Origin: Arenimonas sp.
Lineage (GTDB): Bacteria; Pseudomonadota; Gammaproteobacteria; Xanthomonadales; Xanthomonadaceae
Assembly: GCA_003497545.1 (NCBI GenBank)
Contig: DNNT01000162.1
Location: forward strand, 1-17,002
Direction of reading: 5' to 3'
Length of the DNA stretch: 17,002 nucleotides
Shown here one piece after another: positions 13,590 to 17,002 of the stretch. Position 1 is the stretch's first letter. Every line of letters starts with the position of its first letter. The notes under the pieces were generated by a model. That model ran no database searches and was not told where the DNA came from. It saw nothing but the letters and a program-made list of their open reading frames with translations. The position numbers were made by a program, and so were the translations under genes.

Positions 13590-13595
13590 GAGAAT
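13590..13595 (+). promoter_or_regulatory. Possible -10 box of the RND efflux operon (GAGAAT)
   Basis: GAGAAT lies 31 bases before the adaptor ATG at 13627. The leader then holds a six-base inverted repeat AATCGC/GCGATT (13593-13598 and 13615-13620) and no Shine-Dalgarno. No adjacent regulator gene is present in the window. Confidence 0.28.
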
Positions 13596-13626
13596 CGCGG
13601 CTTCGCACCCCACGGCGATTCCCCAC

Positions 13627-14661
13627 ATGTCATTGCGCACCACGCGAGCCCTGCTCGCCGTTTCCCTCGTGTTCCTGCTGGCCGCCTGCGCCGGCGAAGA
13701 AGCCGCCCCGGCCAGCGCGCCCGCGCTCAGCGTCAGCGTCGCCACGCCGCAACGGCAGTCGCTGCCCCAGCGCATCCCGGCCTCGGGCTCCATCGCGGCC
13801 TGGGAGGAGGTGGTGCTCGGCGTCGAGATTTCCGGCCAGCGCGTCGCCTCGGTCGACGTCGAGGTGGGCGACGTGGTGCGCAAGGGCCAGCCGCTGCTGC
13901 AGCTCGACACCCGCACCCTGGCGATGGAACTGCGCCAGGCCGAGGCCAACCTCGAGGTGGCCGCCGCCAATGCCCGCCGCGGCGAGCGCCTGCTGCGGGA
14001 GAAGCTGGTGGCCGCCAGCGACGCCGAGCAGCTGATCGCCGGTGAAGTGACCGCGCGCGCCCAGGCCGAGAACGCCCGCCTGCGTTTGGACTTCGCCACG
14101 CTGCGCGCGCCGCACGACGGCATCGTTTCCGCACGCAGCGTGCAGCCGGGCCAGGTGGTGGCCGCCGGCGCGGAACTGCTGCGCCTGATCCGCGACCAGC
14201 GCCTGGAATGGCGCGCCGAACTGCCCGAGGCCGAGCTGATCCGCATCACGCCGGGCGTCGAAGTTCGCCTGCAGGGCCCCGACGGCGAGCCCGTCGCCGG
14301 CACCGTGCGCAAGGTCTCGCCTTCGCTCGACAGCCGCACCCGCACCGGCACCGTCTTCGCCGACCTGCCCGCGCCCGGCGCGCTGCGCGCCGGCATGTAC
14401 GCCGAAGGCGACCTGCTGCTGGGCGCTCGCGACGTGCTCACCGTGCCCGCCGCGGCCGTGGTCGAACGCGACGGCTACCGCTACCTGTTCGTGCTGGGCG
14501 AAGGCGACGTGGTCGCGCAGCGCCGCGTCGACACCGGCGCCCGCGAGGGCGGCGTGGTCGAGGTGCGCAGCGGCCTGGAAGGCGGCGAGCGCGTGGTGGC
14601 CGAAGGCGCCGGTTTCCTCGGCGACGGCGACCGCGTGCGCGTGGTGCCGGCCGGGATCTGA
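13627..14661 (+). CDS. RND efflux periplasmic adaptor lipoprotein (membrane fusion protein)
   Basis: This 344-residue periplasmic adaptor bridges an inner-membrane RND permease and an outer-membrane TolC-type channel. The N-terminus is a lipoprotein signal with lipobox LAAC (Cys21), so it is probably anchored to the inner membrane. Then follow an entry strand (LPQRIPASGSIAAWEEV), a biotinyl-lipoyl-like half (about 60-90, EVGDVVRKGQPLLQLDTRTL), a short coiled-coil hairpin (about 93-155, MELRQAEANLEVAAANARRG...), the second lipoyl half (LRAPHDGIVSARSVQPGQVV, about 157-178), a beta-barrel domain and a C-terminal membrane-proximal domain (LEGGERVVAEG). It is at the short end of the family. The ATG at 13627 is chosen because it gives the complete lipoprotein signal; the open frame upstream lacks one. 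The permease gene starts four bases after the stop, a clear operon. Substrate unknown; no regulator is visible. Confidence 0.95.
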   Translation: MSLRTTRALLAVSLVFLLAACAGEEAAPASAPALSVSVATPQRQSLPQRIPASGSIAAWEEVVLGVEISGQRVASVDVEVGDVVRKGQPLLQLDTRTLAMELRQAEANLEVAAANARRGERLLREKLVAASDAEQLIAGEVTARAQAENARLRLDFATLRAPHDGIVSARSVQPGQVVAAGAELLRLIRDQRLEWRAELPEAELIRITPGVEVRLQGPDGEPVAGTVRKVSPSLDSRTRTGTVFADLPAPGALRAGMYAEGDLLLGARDVLTVPAAAVVERDGYRYLFVLGEGDVVAQRRVDTGAREGGVVEVRSGLEGGERVVAEGAGFLGDGDRVRVVPAGI

Positions 14662-14664
14662 GCC

Positions 14665-17002
14665 ATGGCGATCAACTTCTCCACCTGGTCGATCAACCGG
14701 CCGCTGCCGGCGATCCTGGCCTTCGTGCTGCTGGGCATCGTCGGCCTGGTCGGCTTCAACCAGCTGGCGGTGTCGCGTTTCCCCGACATCGCCTTCCCCG
14801 GCATCACCGTCACCATCGCCCAGCCTTCGGCCACGCCCTCGCAGCTCGAGACCGAAGTGGCGCGCAAGATCGAGGACTCCATCGCCACCCTGCCGGGCAT
14901 CAAGAACCTGGTGTCCACGGTGGTCGAGGGCCAGTCCACCACCTTCGTCGAGTTCCGCATCGGCAAGGACCTGGGCGAGGCGCTGGACGAAGTGCGCGAC
15001 GCGGTCACGCGCGTGCGCACCGACCTGCCGCAGGAAGCCGAGGAGCCCATCGTCGCCAAGATCGACGTGGTCGGCGGCACCCTGGTGACCTACGCCGTGG
15101 CTTCCGACCGGATGGGCGAGGAAGAGCTCAGCTGGTTCGTCGACAACGACGTGTCGAAGGTGATGTTCGGCGTGCCCGGCGTGGGCCGGGTGACGCGCGC
15201 CGGCGGCGTCGACCGCGAAGTGCAGGTGGACCTGCGCCTGGGCACGCTGGCGGCCTACGGCCTGAGCGCGGGCCAGGTGTCGCAGCAACTGGCGGCGAGC
15301 CAGCTCGAACGTTCCGGCGGCCGCACCACGCTGGGCAGCGGCGAACAGGCCGTGCGCGCGGTGGGCACCGTGGGCAACGCCCAGGACCTGCGCCATTTCC
15401 CCATCCGCCTGCCCGATGGCGGCCAGGTGCCGCTGTCGGCGCTGGCGGAAGTGACCGACGGCCACGACGAGCGCCGCCAGGTGGCCCTGCTCGACGGCAA
15501 GCCGGTGGTGGCCTTCTCCATCACCCGCACCCGCGGCAGCAGCGAGATCGAGGTCGGCGAAGGCGTCGAGGCGGCCGTGCGCCGGCTCGAGGCCGAACAC
15601 CCCGGCATCCGCATCACCGAAGTTTTCTCCACCGTGGACGAAGTGCGGGCCTCGTATTCGTCGTCCATGACGATGCTCTACGAAGGCGCGCTGCTGGCGG
15701 TGCTGGTCGTGTGGTGGTTCCTGCGCGACTGGCGCGCCACCTGGATCTCGGCGGTGGCGCCTCCGCTGTCGATCATCCCCACCTTCGGCGTGATGTGGCT
15801 GTTCGACTTCAGCCTCAACATGGTCACGCTGCTGGCGCTGGCGGTGGTGGTGGGCATCCTGGTGGACGACGCCATCGTGGAAGTCGAGAACATCGACCGC
15901 CACCTGGGCATGGGCAAGCCGCCCAAGCAGGCCGCCACCGACGCCGCCGACGAAATCGGCCTGGCCGTCATCGCCACCTCGGCGACGCTGGCGGCGGTGT
16001 TCGTGCCGGTGGCCTTCATGCCCGGCGTGGCCGGCAAGTTCTTCCTGGAGTTCGGCTGGACCGCGGCCACGGCGGTGCTGTTCTCGCTGCTGGTGGCGCG
16101 CCTGCTGACCCCGATGATGGCCGCCTACCAGCTCAAGCCCAAGCCGCACGTCGAGCGCGAGGGCAAGGTGATGCGCTGGTACCTGGGCGTGGTCGAGTGG
16201 GCGCTGGCCAACCGCGCCAAGACCCTGGTCGGCGCGCTGCTGATGTTCATCGGCTCGCTGGCGCTGGTGCCGCTGATCCCGGCCACCTTCATCCCGGGCT
16301 CCGACCTCGGCCGCAGCAACCTGAGCCTGGAACTCGCCCCCGGCGCGCGCCTGGACCAGACCGTGGCGGTGAGCGAACGCGCCCGCGCCCTGCTGGCCGA
16401 CCTGCCCGAACTGCGCCAGGCCTACGCCACCGTCGGCGGCATCGTCGATTTCGGCGACCCCAACGTCAGCGGCATCCCCGACGTGCGCAAGGCGGTGATG
16501 GTGCTCGACTGGGGCCCGGGCGACGAACGCGACCGCTCGCAGAAGGAACTCGAGCGCGAGGTGCGCGAGCGCCTGTCGGCGCTGCCGGGCGTGCGCCAGC
16601 GCTTCATCAGCAGCGAACCGGGCGAGCAGATGCAGATCGTGCTGGCCGGCAACGACCCGACCGCGCTCTACCAGACCGCGCAGGCGCTGGAACGCGACCT
16701 GCGCGGCATCCAGGGCCTGGGCACCATCAGCTCCACCGCCTCGCTGCTGCGCCCCGAGATCGTGGTGGTGCCGGATGCGCGCCGCGCCGCCGACCTGGGC
16801 GTGTCCACGGTGGACATCGCCGAGGCCGCGCGCATCGCCACCAGCGGCGACTACCGCCAACGCCTGTCGAAGCTCAACCTGCCCGACCGCCAGGTGCCCA
16901 TCCGCGTGCGCCTGGACAAGGCCGCGCTGTCCGACGAAGCCATGCTGGCGCTGATGCGCGTGCCCAGCGCCAACGGCGGCACCGTGCCGCTGTCGGCGGT
17001 GG
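14665..17002 (+). CDS. RND multidrug efflux permease (HAE-1/AcrB type), 5' part
   Basis: The frame opens at ATG 14665 and is still open at the window end, giving 779 residues of a protein normally about 1,020-1,050 long. It is a proton-driven trimeric inner-membrane pump. Visible: the first transmembrane helix (about 10-30, RPLPAILAFVLLGIVGLVGF); the periplasmic porter region (FPDIAFPGITVTIAQPSATPSQLE onward); membrane helices TM2-TM6 from about 335 to 490; the proton-relay pair Asp401-Asp402 in TM4 within VVVGILVDDAIVEVENI; the conserved FMPGVAGKFFLEFGWTAATAVLFSLLVARLLTPMMAAY; and TM7 (about 513-535), followed by the second periplasmic half beginning IPATFIPGSDLGR. It is translated directly after the adaptor. 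The essential acidic pair is intact, so it should be a working pump. The C-terminal TM8-TM12 and any TolC gene after it lie beyond the window. Substrate not inferable. Confidence 0.96.
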   Translation, partial: MAINFSTWSINRPLPAILAFVLLGIVGLVGFNQLAVSRFPDIAFPGITVTIAQPSATPSQLETEVARKIEDSIATLPGIKNLVSTVVEGQSTTFVEFRIGKDLGEALDEVRDAVTRVRTDLPQEAEEPIVAKIDVVGGTLVTYAVASDRMGEEELSWFVDNDVSKVMFGVPGVGRVTRAGGVDREVQVDLRLGTLAAYGLSAGQVSQQLAASQLERSGGRTTLGSGEQAVRAVGTVGNAQDLRHFPIRLPDGGQVPLSALAEVTDGHDERRQVALLDGKPVVAFSITRTRGSSEIEVGEGVEAAVRRLEAEHPGIRITEVFSTVDEVRASYSSSMTMLYEGALLAVLVVWWFLRDWRATWISAVAPPLSIIPTFGVMWLFDFSLNMVTLLALAVVVGILVDDAIVEVENIDRHLGMGKPPKQAATDAADEIGLAVIATSATLAAVFVPVAFMPGVAGKFFLEFGWTAATAVLFSLLVARLLTPMMAAYQLKPKPHVEREGKVMRWYLGVVEWALANRAKTLVGALLMFIGSLALVPLIPATFIPGSDLGRSNLSLELAPGARLDQTVAVSERARALLADLPELRQAYATVGGIVDFGDPNVSGIPDVRKAVMVLDWGPGDERDRSQKELEREVRERLSALPGVRQRFISSEPGEQMQIVLAGNDPTALYQTAQALERDLRGIQGLGTISSTASLLRPEIVVVPDARRAADLGVSTVDIAEAARIATSGDYRQRLSKLNLPDRQVPIRVRLDKAALSDEAMLALMRVPSANGGTVPLSAV

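Noticed and set aside
13501..13626. Magnesium riboswitch upstream of mgtE
   Set aside because: Only 126 bases separate mgtE from the divergent efflux operon, and just 35 lie between the possible -10 and the start. No multi-stem structure fits.
13630..16860. Minus-strand open frame of 1,076 codons across the RND operon
   Set aside because: It is antisense to two well-conserved efflux genes, and its His/Gln/Ala/Arg-rich product has no domain-like sequence. It is a shadow frame.
1..17002. tRNA, rRNA, CRISPR array or phage/IS transposase genes
   Set aside because: No cloverleaf-like sequences, evenly spaced direct repeats with unique spacers, or transposase/integrase motifs were seen on either strand.

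Overview
The window is very GC-rich, with strong G/C bias at third codon positions and long antisense shadow ORFs. Gene content (waaA, two LpxL-type acyltransferases, an O-antigen ligase-like protein, glnE, an RND pump, a TolC-type porin) fits a Gram-negative gammaproteobacterium. The codon use, gene set and tiny TANNNT-to-ATG leaders look most like the Xanthomonadales (Lysobacterales). That placement is an inference, because no rRNA or marker comparison is available here.

Layout. 1-744 is the 3' end of a TolC-family outer-membrane gene (+). It converges on waaA (Kdo transferase, -). waaA is divergent from a lipid A acyltransferase gene (+). That gene converges on a second, paralogous acyltransferase, the last gene of a minus-strand run that reads from 6492 to 3048: CHCC zinc-ribbon protein, family-4 glycosyltransferase, Wzy/WaaL-type membrane protein, acyltransferase. 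Together these form a lipopolysaccharide assembly locus: Kdo transfer, secondary acylation of lipid A, sugar addition and O-chain ligation or polymerisation. Next come a periplasmic YceI-like lipid-binding protein (-), an unrecognised secreted four-cysteine protein (+) and an ELM1-family protein of probable GT-B fold (+). A nested palindromic repeat separates the latter from glnE (-). glnE is preceded by mgtE (Mg2+ transporter, -), which has a clear intrinsic terminator. Divergent from mgtE is an RND efflux operon: a lipoprotein adaptor and a permease that runs off the window end.

No RNA genes, CRISPR arrays, prophage or transposase genes were found. There is no intergenic stretch longer than 238 bases.

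The features that deserve a second look are non-coding. (1) A perfect 23-base dyad lies between a -10-like box and the ATG of the zinc-ribbon gene, at the head of the LPS operon, and its 3' arm holds the ribosome binding site. (2) A nested inverted-repeat element at 9178-9335 has outer arms built from 10-base-phased CRCGGAT units and an inner dyad with GGGGTCAGAGTAC; it supplies the last six codons of the ELM1-family gene. (3) Two convergent gene ends have GC-rich dyads centred on the stop codons. (4) Four genes have a -10-like hexamer only 6-9 bases before the ATG and no Shine-Dalgarno, which suggests leaderless transcripts.
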